64,000 nucleotides of DNA, taken from positions 115,423,908-115,487,907 of the forward strand of contig OX352763.1 in NCBI GenBank assembly GCA_947095585.1, written 5' to 3'. Below, piece after piece: positions 46,780-59,200 of the stretch. Under the pieces are notes generated by a model, which searched no databases, was not told the DNA's origin, and was given only the letters and a program-made list of their open reading frames with translations. Position 1 is the first letter of the stretch. Each line of letters starts with the position of its first letter. The stretch comes from Nephrocerus scutellatus (lineage: Eukaryota; Arthropoda; Insecta; Diptera; Pipunculidae). The position numbers and the translations under genes were made by a program.

Positions 46780-48120
46780 GAATGATTTGCAATGTCAGGT
46801 ATTCGTGTATTCTTCTTGAATTCCATTGCAAAGTTCTATTGCAATATACCATTGCTAAATTTTATTGCTGAATTTTCCATTAATTAATTCCATTGCTGAG
46901 TTCCAATGCTAAGTTCAATTGATGCGTATCATTAGTGGATATCATTCTACATATCATTGCTGAATTCCATTGCTGTATTTTATTGCTGAATTCCATTGAT
47001 GCAATTAATTGCTGAATCTCATTGCTAAATTACTTTGCTAAAATTTATTGTTGAATTCTATTGCCGAACACTTTTGCTGAATCCCGCTGCTATATTCCAT
47101 TGCTGAATTTTCTATTACTGAAATCAATTGCTAGTTCCATTGTTGCATATCATTACTACCTTATCATTGCTGAATTCAATTGCTATATTTTACTGCTGTA
47201 ATTTATTGCTGAATTCTATTGCGATTGTGTATTCCACTGCTGAATTCGATTACTGCTTTCCGTAGCCAAATTCCATTGCTGTATTTTACTGAATTCTCTT
47301 GCTGAATTCCATTGCTGTATTTTACTGAATTCTCTTGCTGAATTCCATTGCTTACATCTACTTCCGATTTCTATTGCAGAATGCTATTGCACTATAGGAT
47401 TGCTGAATACTCCATTACCGAAATCCATTGCTGAGTTCATTACTGCATATCATTGCTGCGTATTATTACTGCATTCTACATATCATTGCTGAATTTAATT
47501 GCAGTATTTTATTGCTGAATTCTATTGGTGCAATTCGCATTACTGAATCTCAGTGCTAAATTAATTTGCTAAAATTTATTACTGAATTCTATAGCGGAAC
47601 ACTTTTGCTGAATTCCGCTGCTATATTCCATTGCTGAATTTTCTATTACTGAAATCGATTTCTAGTTCCATTGTTGCATATCATTACTACCTTATCATTG
47701 CTGAATTCAATTGCTATATTTTACTGCTGTAATTTATTGCTGAATTCTATTGATGCAATCCATACTGAATCTCATTGCTAGATTACTTTGCTAAAATTTG
47801 TTGCTGAATACCATTGCTGAATTCTATTGCTGAATTTCACTGCTGAATTCTATTGCTGAATTCTATTGCAGAATTCTATTGATGAATTCTATTGCTAAAT
47901 TCCATTGCTGAATTCTATTGCCGAACACTTGCTGAATCCTGCTGCTGTATTGCATTGCTGAAATGCAATGCTGAATTTAATTTTATTGAATTCATTCCTG
48001 AATCCGATTTCAGCTTTTCGTAACTAAATTCCATTGCTGTATTTTGCTGAATTCGATTGCTGAATTCCATTGTAGAATTGTATTTCTTATTGCAATGCCA
48101 AATTTTATTGATGAATTACA
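46780..48120. repeat. AT-rich minisatellite, about 13-bp unit
   Basis: Variants of 'ccattgctgaatt' repeat for 1.3 kb (for example 47810-47930 is almost pure: 'ttctattgctgaa' in a row). Units differ by substitutions and small indels, and some longer segments are repeated (47135-47225 against 47665-47745). It ends just upstream of the first recognised RapGAP exon and so probably lies in an intron of that gene. Confidence 0.9.
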
Positions 48121-48329
48121 CATTTCGTTTTCAGTTCTAAATTTATTCAAATATTCAAGCTCTCCTTTAAGTCAATTGCTTCTCCGAGAAATCGATCGAA
48201 ACTCCCAATACTCCAACATAAGAAGCATTTTTTTTCTCTCAAAATAATTTCGTTTTTTTACCAAAAAATCTTCATCATTAAAATTTGTCTGCAATTCATT
48301 TCTGTGTTCTGCAATTTCTCTTCCATCAG

Positions 48330-50116
48330 ATGAATTCTGCGAAGAATATCCACACAATCTGATGCCGACACCTGGCTACTGGATTGAATGTTCAAGGCAA
48401 AAGATCTCATTACCGAATACCCATACGCTGTGGGATGAAAGTGACTCCGAACACGAGGATATACGGGCGGGCAGCTCATCAGATGCATATCTGGAACGAG
48501 AATGTAGCGATTTGTACGAGGACGATGAGGATTCCGAGGCGACACCGAGGTACACAGCATTTAATTATAATGTACATGATGATGTTTATTCTGAGATTAG
48601 ATTAAGATAAATATATTTACCTTGAAGTTTTAAATGGATGTGCACATTATTTTATTACCAAAGACAAAATACCATTCTATAAAAAAGAAATCTTTTGTGG
48701 AGCAATTTTATACGAATGTTTAAGTCCTAGGAAAAAGACGACCATCGAGGAGCAATGGGATCAACAGGGTGTATTCGAGCTTATCTCTGTCGAACAGGAG
48801 ACATATGAGAAATATTTTTATAGCACCGAGCATTGGAACTATTTCACCAGTGACGAGGATTTGGGTCCGGTGATTCTGTCCATAAAGCAAGAGACACTCA
48901 ATGGACGTGATCAGTTTCGAATATTAGTACGAGCCGGATCGTATACGGTTCATGGACTGATACCGGCATCGTGTGTATTCGCCGATAGGTGAGAAATGCG
49001 ATCAAGAGTTTTTTTTAAATTAGTAACTAACCCTAAACCCTCGTTGCAGATATAATCGCGAAGAAGTAGTTAGATCATTAGGTAAAGAAGTTAATTTAAA
49101 CCCGCCATTAATTTTAGGACAATTACCAGATACCCCGGAAGAACTTTTAAAATTAGATCAAGTGAGTACAGTACCTACTGGTGAGTAGGTTCGATAATCC
49201 TGTCACATAATTATTTGCAGGTTTTTATTAAATCTGAACTCAAAGTAGGCGTAATCTTTGTTAAAGAAGATCAGTACACTGAGGAACAGATATTAGACAA
49301 TAATGATAATTCACTCTTATTCGAAGAATTCCTACAACTCTTGGGCGATAGGGTAAGACTTCGCGGTTTCGATAAGTACAAAGGTGGCCTTGACACTGTC
49401 CATGATTTGACAGGTAAGTTGAATTGCTTGCTGTGTATTTTAAAAGTACATTTGAATTTCTCCGACAGGACTCTATTCCGTATACACAAATTGGCGAAAT
49501 ATTGAAATAATGTTTCACGTTTCAACATTACTGCCCTACGAGAAACACGATCCGCAAAAGCTACAACGCAAACGGCACATTGGCAATGATATTGTGTGTG
49601 TGGTATTCCTTGAAGCTGACAATACGCGATTCAGTCCCGCCTGTATTAAAAGTCATTTTTTGCACACGTTTATATTGGTAAGGAGTGACCATGCTTAGAG
49701 TAATTAGGTGTAACCCTTTCTTTTTTTTTAATAAGGTTCGAGTATCGGCAAGGATCAAACACAAACCGACACGCTATGAAGTTTCCGTTGTGACACGAGA
49801 CGAAGTCGGTGCCTACAAGCCTTATTTATGGGAACAATCTGTCTTCGAGAAAGGACAGATGTTTCGGTAAGCAGGTTCCTAATGTCTGACTGTGTCAATC
49901 TCAGCATAAAACAACGACCTTTCATATCCTCTAGTGAATGGCTACTCACAAAAGTCGTCAACGGTGAACGTGCATCATATTCCGCTCCGAAATTCGCTCG
50001 AATGCAGGAGCGAACGCGCTCGCAAATGCTTGAAGATTTAGTCATGAATCTGTCAAATCATGCAGAAACTGGACAAATCCCGAAACCATACCGAAGGGGT
50101 TCATGGAGACCTATCG
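48330..50116 (+). CDS. Rapgap1: Rap1 GTPase-activating protein, central exons (Rapgap1-like)
   Basis: RapGAPs switch off the small GTPase Rap1 using a catalytic Asn ('Asn thumb'). Exons: 48330 to about 48607 ('[14 protein letters not shown]', then acidic); a segment within 48609-48988 ('[20 protein letters not shown]'); 49050-49161; 49221-49413 ('[19 protein letters not shown]'); 49469-49677 ('[15 protein letters not shown]', '[15 protein letters not shown]'); 49736-49866; 49935-50116 ('[15 protein letters not shown]'). The introns after 48988 are 54-69 bp with GT and AG ends and consistent phases. The Asn of 'HIGND' (codon 49585-49587) is present. The junction between the first two segments is unresolved: they are in different frames and no good donor was found. 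Upstream exons and the C-terminal tail are outside what I can identify; the tail is probably beyond the retroelement at 50.2-53.3 kb. Confidence 0.88.
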
Positions 50117-50165
50117 GTGAGTATAGTAGATGCTGTCGCTAATGACAAATACTTCTATTATGTAG

Positions 50166-53100
50166 ATCCAGGACCGCTGTTTTTCTGCTTAAAATGTGAC
50201 GCTAATGCTTCCTGGTTACGCAATGTCTTCAATTTCATTAATTATATCGAATGTCAGGCATTAGTTCATGCCAAATCGAAAAGCTTTGAGATCTTCCTGC
50301 CTTCGAAAGACGCTTGGTTATTCTCCTCTAAGCAATTTGTTAAAATTGACGGCATGACAATGACGAAATCGAAAAAAATAATAAACCGACCGATTTCTAA
50401 CTCCATCCCAAAATCTGACCCAAAAGTGGACTTATAAAACCAATATTTTTCCTGGTTTCGCACTCCCCGTTATATCTCAAGCTTGCCCATCTCCAAAACC
50501 CATCAAATCTGCTCCTCTTCCAACCAATCAACCTCCCCATAATGTATCTCAAAACCAACCTCTAACTAACATCCTCCGTAAACCTAAACCAGCCTCAAAA
50601 TCCATTAGATCTGCTCCCCTTCCAATCAAACAGCCTTACCATCATGTATCTGAACCCAAACGTATCTCATTTGAATTAACCACAACCTCCAACACTGTCT
50701 CCTCTCAACTACCCCCGACAAATTCCCCCACCAGCAATTCTTTCCCTAACTTTGACCTTAAAACCACAGCTAAGTACCCCAATTTCATAAGCTCCCATAC
50801 TCTTAACCCCACATCTACTAACATATCCAACCCCTCATCCAAACTTACTTCCAATACACCTTCCTTCTCAAACACTGCATTTAATATCCCCTTTCTTGAT
50901 CCCGTTCTGCCTCTCACTGTTAAAATAACTCAGCAAACCATAGACACCACTGAATGTTGCAGGCTTATAGAAAAAATGTATACGAGTATGTACGACTCTG
51001 TCTTGCTTACCTGCATGACAAATCTGACTCTGTCTGCAATGAAGATAAAATCATGACACTGGTTTCCATTTAGCAGGAAGGTCTCTCTTCAGATCTAAAT
51101 AGCCTGAGGAATTTTTCGTCCTTAATTTACCACCATTGACAGCACTTCAACCACCCCCCCTTACACCTCATCAAAACTTTCGTATTATCTTCTATTACCT
51201 GAACTAAGAGGCCTACGCTCGAAAAACCGTGATTTTCTGCGCGAATCTCATGCCCTTCCATTCGATATATATGCCCTGACTGAAACCAATCTAATCCCGG
51301 ACATAAAGAACAAGGAGTTATTCCCTCCTCCATTTAATGTTTTTCGAGATAACGATCTTACCCGCTATAGGATAGACTCTCCCTGTCGATGTGTCTTGCT
51401 ATCCATACACAACGACCTCGACTCGTCTCTCATCGCTATTTCTTCGTCCTCTAAACTCGATTTCGTTTCAATAAAAATAACACTCTCCCGTAGTTCTAGT
51501 ACGTTATGTCTTTGGTACATTCATCCGGCCTAACCTATTGAATCCTATCGACACCATAGACCACATAAAACGACTCATCTAACTCCCTTGACGACATCCT
51601 TATTTTCGGTGACTTTAATTTGCCTCAACATTGCATTGGACTCCATCGGATGATGAATCCTTTTTCATCGCCACAAATTCCAACTCAACTAAGAAATGTC
51701 TCTTCGTAGAACGGCTTACATCCTATCCCTAACTAGATGGGTAGGAAATTAGACCTCATCTTCACAACTGATCCCATTAACTCCTCTGTCTCTATCGACT
51801 ATTGATAATTTTAACCCCCTCTTCTTCTTTATTTTTTCCACAACTCTACACTACAGTCACCTCATCCCATAGTTCACTCTTCTTACGACGTTCATAAATT
51901 AAAGACTATCTTAGCAGGTCTTCCTTTAGGTTTGACAATCTATCTTTAAATGATGCCATCTACACTTTTTACAAAGAGTTATTTCATTCTATTTCTCTTT
52001 ATGTCCCCTTCTCGAACCATAAAACCTCATCTACATCTCCTTCTTGGTATAATCGAAGACCTTACGAAATAAGAGAGATAAGTTATGGGCGGCTTACCTT
52101 CGGACTTATTATTTTTCTGACTATTCCAACTATCTCGGTACTTACTTGCAATTTACCCAGCTCAATAATGCGCAAGCCAAATTCACAAACTATCCTAAGT
52201 CTTTTTCAATTCGTCAACTATAAAAGAAAGTCTGACGGCAACCCTCCATAACTCTCTTCCAATTTCCACAGATTAGAAAGACCTCTTTCATAACCCCAAT
52301 ACACAAAAAAGGATCAAAGAATGATGTAACTAATTATCGCCCCATTGTTAAACTTTCCCATATACCCAAACTCTTCGAAAGTATTTTATACGAAGCCGCC
52401 TTAAGCTTCTACTGCAGGTCTCTTTATTTCGATCTGAAAGTTAGATCGACCACCACTAATCTTATTAAATTCATCTCCTCCGCCCTTTCAGCCTTAGAAA
52501 AGGCCAACCAAATCGACATTGTTGCTACTAATTTCAGTAAGACTTTTGATAAGATATCTCATCAACTTATCCTCTTTAAATTATCTGCCCTTGGCTTTGA
52601 ACCCATATTGTTAAAATCGATATCTTCTTATCTGGTAAGCCGTCTATATAGTGTTCGCTTCAGGTCCGTCCTATCGTCCACATTCTTGGCTAGCAATGCA
52701 GTCCCACAAGGCAACCATCTAGGCCCCCTTCTCTTCATCCTCACTATAAATTATCTTGAAAGGGTCATCAAGCATTCCGCCCTCTAAATTTACGCTGACG
52801 ATACCAAATTTTTCAAACCCATTTCTTCCTCACAAGCTCTTATCTCCTTCAAGAAGACCTAGAAAATTGGTCGACCTAGTGCCTTAAAAATAGCTCAGAT
52901 CTCAATATCTCCAAGTGCCAATCTATTACCCTAAGTGCAAAGAGCCTCATACCAGACATTACATCCTACACGGTCAGCCCATATCCCGCGTGCAATCTTT
53001 TCGTGACCTCTGCATGTTATCCGAGTCGGAACTAAACTTCCGTTCTCGTATTAATGAAATAATTCTCATAGCCAACTCATTACTTGGCTTTGTCAAACGG

Positions 53101-53290
53101 TGGTCCAAAGAATTTCACAACCCTTACGTGACCAGATCCCTCTACATCACCTTTGTCCATCCCCTCCTCGAGTACGCTAGTCAGGCGTGGTCCCCATATC
53201 ATCAGGTCCAGAATCGAGAGCATCCAACGTTGTTTTCTCTGATTTGCTCTTCGAGGTCTACCTTGAAAATGTTGTAAGGATTTGAATTCC
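50166..53290 (+). mobile_element. Jockey/CR1-type retrotransposon downstream of RapGAP exons
   Basis: Plus strand. 50166-50437 is open and ends a PHD-finger-like 'FFCLKC...W' pattern. One frameshift later an open Pro/Ser/Thr-rich frame runs about 50445-51054 without a stop; together these look like ORF1. ORF2 follows: endonuclease 'LRGLRSKNRDFLRESHALPF' (about 51205), 'DIYALTETNLIPDIKN', then after damage RT 'KNDVTNYRPIVKLSHIPKLF', 'NAVPQGNHLGPLLFILTINY' and catalytic 'YADDTKFFKPI' (about 52790), thumb 'DLCMLSESELNFRSRI' and 'ITFVHPLLEYASQAWSPYH' (to 53210). It may extend to about 53700. The first segment has a plausible acceptor (ttatgtag at 50158-50165) in phase with RapGAP, so it could instead be a host exon. 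Confidence 0.75.
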
Positions 53291-53299
53291 AATAGAATA

Positions 53300-54340
53300 G
53301 AAATTTTTAACATTGCTCCTCACGATAGGACGATTCTTGAAGCAAATACCATTTTTAAAGCTCTATCATTAATACAGTACAAGATGTTCCATTAAGGTAA
53401 CTATCTTTATATATACAATAACCTGACAAGGTGTGAAAAACCCCTGCATTATTAATGTCTTTACCACTATTTGCAATTTGCAGATTAATGTGCGAAACTT
53501 TTTGTGCTCGTGCATAGCAGGGTTACCTTTAGGGAGCTGGCACACGAACATTACACCATCATGCCCGCAAGTTCATTTGTTACGAGTACGTCTATTCCTT
53601 TTGTTTGTAGTTTCTTTCGAAGTTTACTCTCAAAATCTTATAAAGCGATGATTCCGTTTTACCCAGATTTGCGTCCAGAATTTCATCAATCACTTGTGCA
53701 TTAAGCCAAGTTAAACGAAAGTACACGTACGGTTGAGTGGATAATTCGAATGTGTGGGTTTTGTGGGTGTGGTACATTTACTTTAAGAATTTCTGCATTC
53801 TGACGCAGCAATAAATTCTGCTGAAGATTATTTGTTGTTTGCGTTCTTGGAAATCGATCATAATGATGATGATGAGGGTAGGTAACGATGAAAGGAAAAT
53901 TCGTTGGGGATTGCGAAGGAATTATTGGATCTTAAGGAAAGGGGATTTGAGTGATTGCATTGTATTCTTTATTGTGGTGGGAGTTTTTGATGAAAAACTA
54001 GAATTCATTAAAAAAGTTGTATAATGTACCTATCAATGTCAATTATAAAGCGTGAAACAAATTTGCTCGGGTGACGCTCGCCGGTCATCCTCGGTTCATT
54101 ATCGGTGCTGCTACAATTGTAAATTTTTAAATCTTGATGATATTCTGATGATTTGCTTCGATAGCGCTAATGAGTATTCAATCCCTATTTTCATAAATGG
54201 ATCGGCAGTATCTGTATGCTGTCATCGTGATAATAGTGTGACGCAACTTGCTTCTGATCTGTTTGAAGAACTAGGAAAGAAGCACAATTCGCTCAAGCTC
54301 CTCGTGCATGTATTACTGTCTATGTTTGTTCTTGTCTTAA
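53300..54340. other. Spacer with unidentified short ORFs
   Basis: 53440-53704 (plus) keeps open frames and may be the tail of the preceding element. ORFs at 53839-54024 and 54052-54369 show no recognisable domain or splice context; the latter overlaps the BEL/Pao fragment on the other strand. Confidence 0.35.
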
Positions 54341-54530
54341 GGTGGCGTGACGCGGTCCTTGGCTGCTAGTAAGCGAATAGTGTAGGTTGCTCCGATATTT
54401 ACTCGACTATAAATTACTGCTGCGTATCTATCCCTTGAGGCCTCACAATACCCAACGAGCTGAATTGGAGGGCTTTTGGTTCCGTCGATCCAGCGGGGAA
54501 TATTTTAATGTCACTGAGTTGAGATAGAGT
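54340..54530 (-). mobile_element. BEL/Pao-type RNase H fragment
   Basis: Minus strand encodes 'PPIQLVGYCEASRDRYAAVI' followed by 'YSRVNIGATYTIRLLAAKDR', matching the RNase H start of BEL/Pao pol. The first catalytic Asp of the usual 'FCDAS' is Glu here ('YCEAS'). Short and isolated. Confidence 0.72.
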
Positions 54531-55370
54531 TTCCAATGGTTTGCTGAACTTCTGTCAGATTTTCTCATCTAACTAGTCATGTCAGTGTACATAAGTAGCC
54601 ACAACTCTTGGGTCCGTATTCGGATTCACCGCGGATACTGCAAATACAAAGACGGTAATCTGATCACCGATCTCAAATGCATCTTATAGCGATGGGAAGA
54701 GCGCATTAATGAGTTGGTAGATGGCCAGCTAACAGAGGAATTGGAGGCTACTCTCAATTGGTGGGAAACCAGTGACTTAGAAGAAATACTTACTAAAAAT
54801 GCTTTAGTTAGTGTAACAGTAACTTCGATTTAAATCGACTACGTCACACACCCTACAAATAATACCCGAAACGTCCGTCCGCCCAAAACACGACATGCAT
54901 ATACGCACAGCCGTACAGTACACACAAAATGCAGCCGACGTCGGCAGTCAAGTACCACACACTTGATACACACCATACAGTCGACGGCTACAGGCAGGCA
55001 TACTGTGTCGTACGACACACAAAAAATGCAGCCGACGTCGACAAGCAGGCAGTCAAGTCGACGAGACGTATATGCACGTGCCAATATATCGTTCAATATA
55101 CTGGCTCGTATATACGAAGCCAAATATATGGTAAACTTTCGCCTGAAAAGTGCAAGCACCGGTCCACATGTCGCCATACAAGTACCGACTGGAATTTTAA
55201 TTTTGATTATAATCATCATATAATTCCTAACAAGTTCTGTTATTAATGTAATGACATGGGGGACCAGAAACACTAGAAAGTTTGTCGAGCAATTAGTGCG
55301 ACCGGAGTATCGTCTCGATGTTCTATAATCTATACGAACTAGCTGCTAGGGGAATTCCTGGTGAAATTGT
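54531..55370. other. Spacer, CG-rich patch at 54840-55080
   Basis: Contains repeated 'gcagccgacgtcg' at about 54931 and 55027, each next to 'aagtacca' or 'aagcaggca', which suggests a roughly 96-bp local duplication. Both strands have long ORFs here, so neither is evidence of coding. Confidence 0.45.
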
Positions 55371-55374
55371 AAAA

Positions 55375-55812
55375 GCACTGACTGATTAATATTCACTCTG
55401 CCTTGCTACTTTACCATACCGTTCCACCCAAGCACCATTCCGCCGTGTGCAACTGCATGAGCCCTGACTGATATATATTCACTCTGCTCATGCAGTACAT
55501 TCGCACCGTTATACAAGCACCGAATGATTTATATTCACTCTGCCTTGTGAAGCAGTGCGGCACTATTCGTACCGAAGTCCGAATATTCTCGGCATAAGGG
55601 ACTGAGTGGGTTCACTCACTTGAGTCACTTCAGTCACTTCAGTTTGCACACTCGCCGGGGCACTGACTGATATTTATATTCACTCTGCCTCGACAATAGT
55701 GGTGCACCGCCTGTACCGACGTACAGACGCTCTGAGCGAGTTCCGACTTTGCTCTCTTCCATACTGCGCGCACCTAGCCAGGCACTGACTGATTGATATT
55801 CACTCTGCCCTG
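55375..55812. repeat. Five-copy motif array (cactgactgat..attcactctgcc)
   Basis: Copies at 55375-55406, 55462-55489, 55518-55548, 55661-55691 and 55782-55812, all in one orientation, irregularly spaced (starts 56-143 bp apart). The conserved parts are 'ctgactgat' and 'atattcactctg'. Flanking bases are less alike except around the last two copies, which share about 120 bp. The array lies between the BEL/Pao scrap and the BTB-BACK exons. Confidence 0.85.
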
Positions 55813-56263
55813 TTAGTAGTACGGGTACCGCGCCAACGTACAAACACAGTTGAGTGACTATCACACTCACTCAAGATACCGAATGGTACTAGCGGACATA
55901 AGTACCTGTACTTATGCTTTAGCCGATTGGGCTAATGTGGTGTATGGGGACCGAGTTACCAGATTCAAATATAACAATCAACACCTGAAGGATTAAAATG
56001 TATGTTTGGTTAAAGTTTTAAATGAAGATTAATATTAAAATACTTGAGGATTTTTCATAACTTTTATTGTATTATTTTTAGTTAAGATTCCTTAAAGAAA
56101 CAAGTAGTTGCATTCTGCCTTTTGTTCAATTTTTTTGTCTAAATCCTTTTTGCGGGTCAATTTTGACAACTGCGACATAAACTAAAATTTCTGACACATA
56201 TTTTATAATATTACCAATTCTTCTCTTTCGAAAAAAAAAAAAACATCCAACAATCACCCACAG
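55813..56263. other. Intron or upstream sequence of BTB-BACK gene
   Basis: AT-rich with no coding signal. Ends in a good acceptor ('caatcacccacag' at 56251-56263). Confidence 0.45.
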
Positions 56264-59200
56264 GACACATGCGGCCTTCATCACCACTATTGGATTCAGT
56301 GCGTGATCAATTCGAAGATTACGATCAGTTGGCAAAAGACTTTACTCGTGTTTTCCTCAACGATGAACCCTCCTGTCTCCAGAATGCACATCTATTCGAT
56401 GTGGTTTTCCTCGTGGGGCAATCAAAGCAGAAAGCGAAATTTATTGGAGTTCGAGCGATATTGGGTGTGCGAAGTCGTGTCTTTCAGGTATTTAGTGTAA
56501 TTCAGTTCATCAGTACTTTACGTAACTATCACTGATTTTTTTTTGCGACAGGAAATGCTGTACGGAATTCAAACCGGCTTCGGATCACCGCAAATTCCGG
56601 TCGCTGAAATATTCGCCCGGCCAGCACCATCTCTCGTTTCACCGCAAAACCAAAAACCAAAGAGTAACAACTATTTAACTGTTCCAGACTCAGATTCGAT
56701 ACGACCGAAAAGTGTTCCATCATCGCCAATGGTGAAACGAGCATTCTCACGTTTGGGTACAATAACTGCTGGCTGGGGACGTTCCATACGTAACAAGAAC
56801 ACAAATCAACTAAATCCAGAGGACAAAAAGAAATGGATATCATCACAGGATTGTTCCAGTAAGGGTTTAATTCTCTATTAATATATAATATAGATGTGTT
56901 TCTTCTTCCTTTGCCCGGTATTTTATCTCTTTCGCTCTTTGTTTGCTGCTGTTGTATATTGTTGGCTAAATCTCATTTTCATTCTAATCCCATAAAACCC
57001 CGGTTTTGTTTCGATTTATTCCTCATAAAATACCATTGCACTCTCATTTATCATAAATACGTATATATACTTACACACATATGTTATTTAAATCGCCTTT
57101 AAACTATTAAAATGCAACTCAAATTTCTTGAATTTGAAATGAAACCCAAAAATTTTGTTCCATAAATATTTTATTTTTCATCAAAAATTCTAAACAACTT
57201 CGACACCTTTATTATTATTTTGAATTCTCAATCAATCTCTAACTCTCCAATTCTCTAACTCTCTATCTCTCTATCTCACTATTTCTCTGTCACTCTATCT
57301 CTCTATATCTATATCTCTCTAACTTTCAATCAATCTCTAAATCTCTACATCGTTTAATATCTCTATCTATCAACCCCACAATCTCTCTATCACTCTATTC
57401 ATCAACCCCTCAACCCCTTTATCACTCAACCCCTCAATCATTCTATCTCTCTATCTCTCTTGCATCTCTCTCACTATCTCTTTATCTTTCCATCTCTCTA
57501 TCTCACTATTTCTCTATCTCTCTATTTCTCTGTCGCTCTATCTCTCTATATCTATTATTCTCTAACTATCAATCAATCTCTAAATCTATAAACCACTTAA
57601 TCTCTAAATCTCTAAATCGTTTAATATCTCTATCTCCCTCAACCCCTCTATCACTAAACCCCTCAATCTCTCTGTCTCACTATTTCTCTATCTCTCTATC
57701 TCCCTATTTATTTGTCACTCTATCTCTCTATATCGATATCTCTCTAACTTTCAATCAATCTTTAAATATCTAAACCACTTAATCTCTAAATCGTTTTATA
57801 TCTCTATCTCTCAACCTCTCAATCTCTCTATCTCTCAACCCCTTTAACCCCTCTATCAATCTATCTCACTATTTCTCTACCTCACTATTTATCTATCTCT
57901 CTATTTCTCTGTCACTCTATCTCTCTATATCGATATCTCTCTAACTTTCAATCAATCTCTAAATCGTTTAATATCGCTATCTCTCAACCCCTCAATCTCT
58001 CTATCTCTCAACCCCTCTATCAATAAACCCCTCATTCTCTCTATCTCTCTATCTCTCTTGCATCTCTCTCACTATCTCTTTATTTTTCCATCTCTCTATC
58101 TCTATATCTCTCGATCTATCAATATCTTTATATATATATATATATATATATATATCAATATCTGTATGTTTCAATCTCTTTATATTTCAATCTCTCAATC
58201 GCTAAATCTCTCAACTCCTCAATTGTTTAATCTTTCTATCTCTCTATCCCTCGATCCATCAATATCTTAATCTACATATCATTCAATCTCTCTATCTTTC
58301 AATCTCTTAATCCCTCAACTCCTCAATTGTTAATTCTCTCTATCTCTCTGTCTCCCTATCTCTCTATCTCTCTATTCCTCTATCTCTATATCTCTATCTC
58401 ACTATTTCTATCACCAATCTCGCTATCTCATTATCTCTTTATAACTCTATCTTTCTTTCTATCTCTCTATATCTCCATCTCACTATTTATACCACCAATC
58501 TCTCCATCTCCACGTATCTCCATCACTATATCTTCACATATCTCCATCTCTCTATCTCTATATTTCTCTGTCCGCTATTTTGCTTCTTATTACTTTATAT
58601 TGCGAAAAAATTTAGACAGGGATAGCAAGGACAAAGACAAGGATAAACCTGGTAATAATCAATTGGCAGTGCCACGTTTATCCGTTTGTGCTGATGCACA
58701 GAAAGTTGATCGAGCAAAATTGGCCCAAACCGAGTTTAATATCATCGAGTTCGATCCGGAAACGTTTAGAGTGCTTTTGGATTATTTACACACGGGAACA
58801 TGCCCGTTGACATGTGTCTCAATACCAGGTAAGTGCGTATAGAATACTCTTGACATGTTGTAATTTGGCACTCCTTCGCAGGCCTTCTTTGTGCGGCAGA
58901 ACATTATGACCTTCCCGAATTGTTGCAAGCGTGCTTCCATCATTGTAAGCAATTCCTACGTATCGATGTTGTCTGCCCAATGCTCATCTCATTGGAAAAC
59001 TACTATTGGCGCTATACATCTGCCTCGGAGCTGGTCAACATGATATTGACCTTTGTTGAGAATAAAGCGCATGCCTTATTTAAGTTACCCGATTTCCTGA
59101 ATCTCTCCGAATCGATGGTACAGATGATTATGTGCCGTGACCTACAGACACCGGAAATACGAAAATTCGAAGCGATGCTCTCGTGGGCACAGAACAAAGT

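Noticed and set aside
46780..48120. Regularly repeated short units resembling a CRISPR array
   Set aside because: Units are adjacent and diverged with no spacers, and the locus is eukaryotic. It is a minisatellite.
54839..55273. Long overlapping ORFs on both strands
   Set aside because: Both strands are open over the same CG-richer patch, the products show no domains, and a local duplication explains the similar segments.
58327..58615. Ser/Ile/Leu-rich ORF before the third BTB-BACK exon
   Set aside because: It is a translation of the CTCTAT microsatellite; the real exon starts after the acceptor at 58611-58615, in phase with the previous exon.
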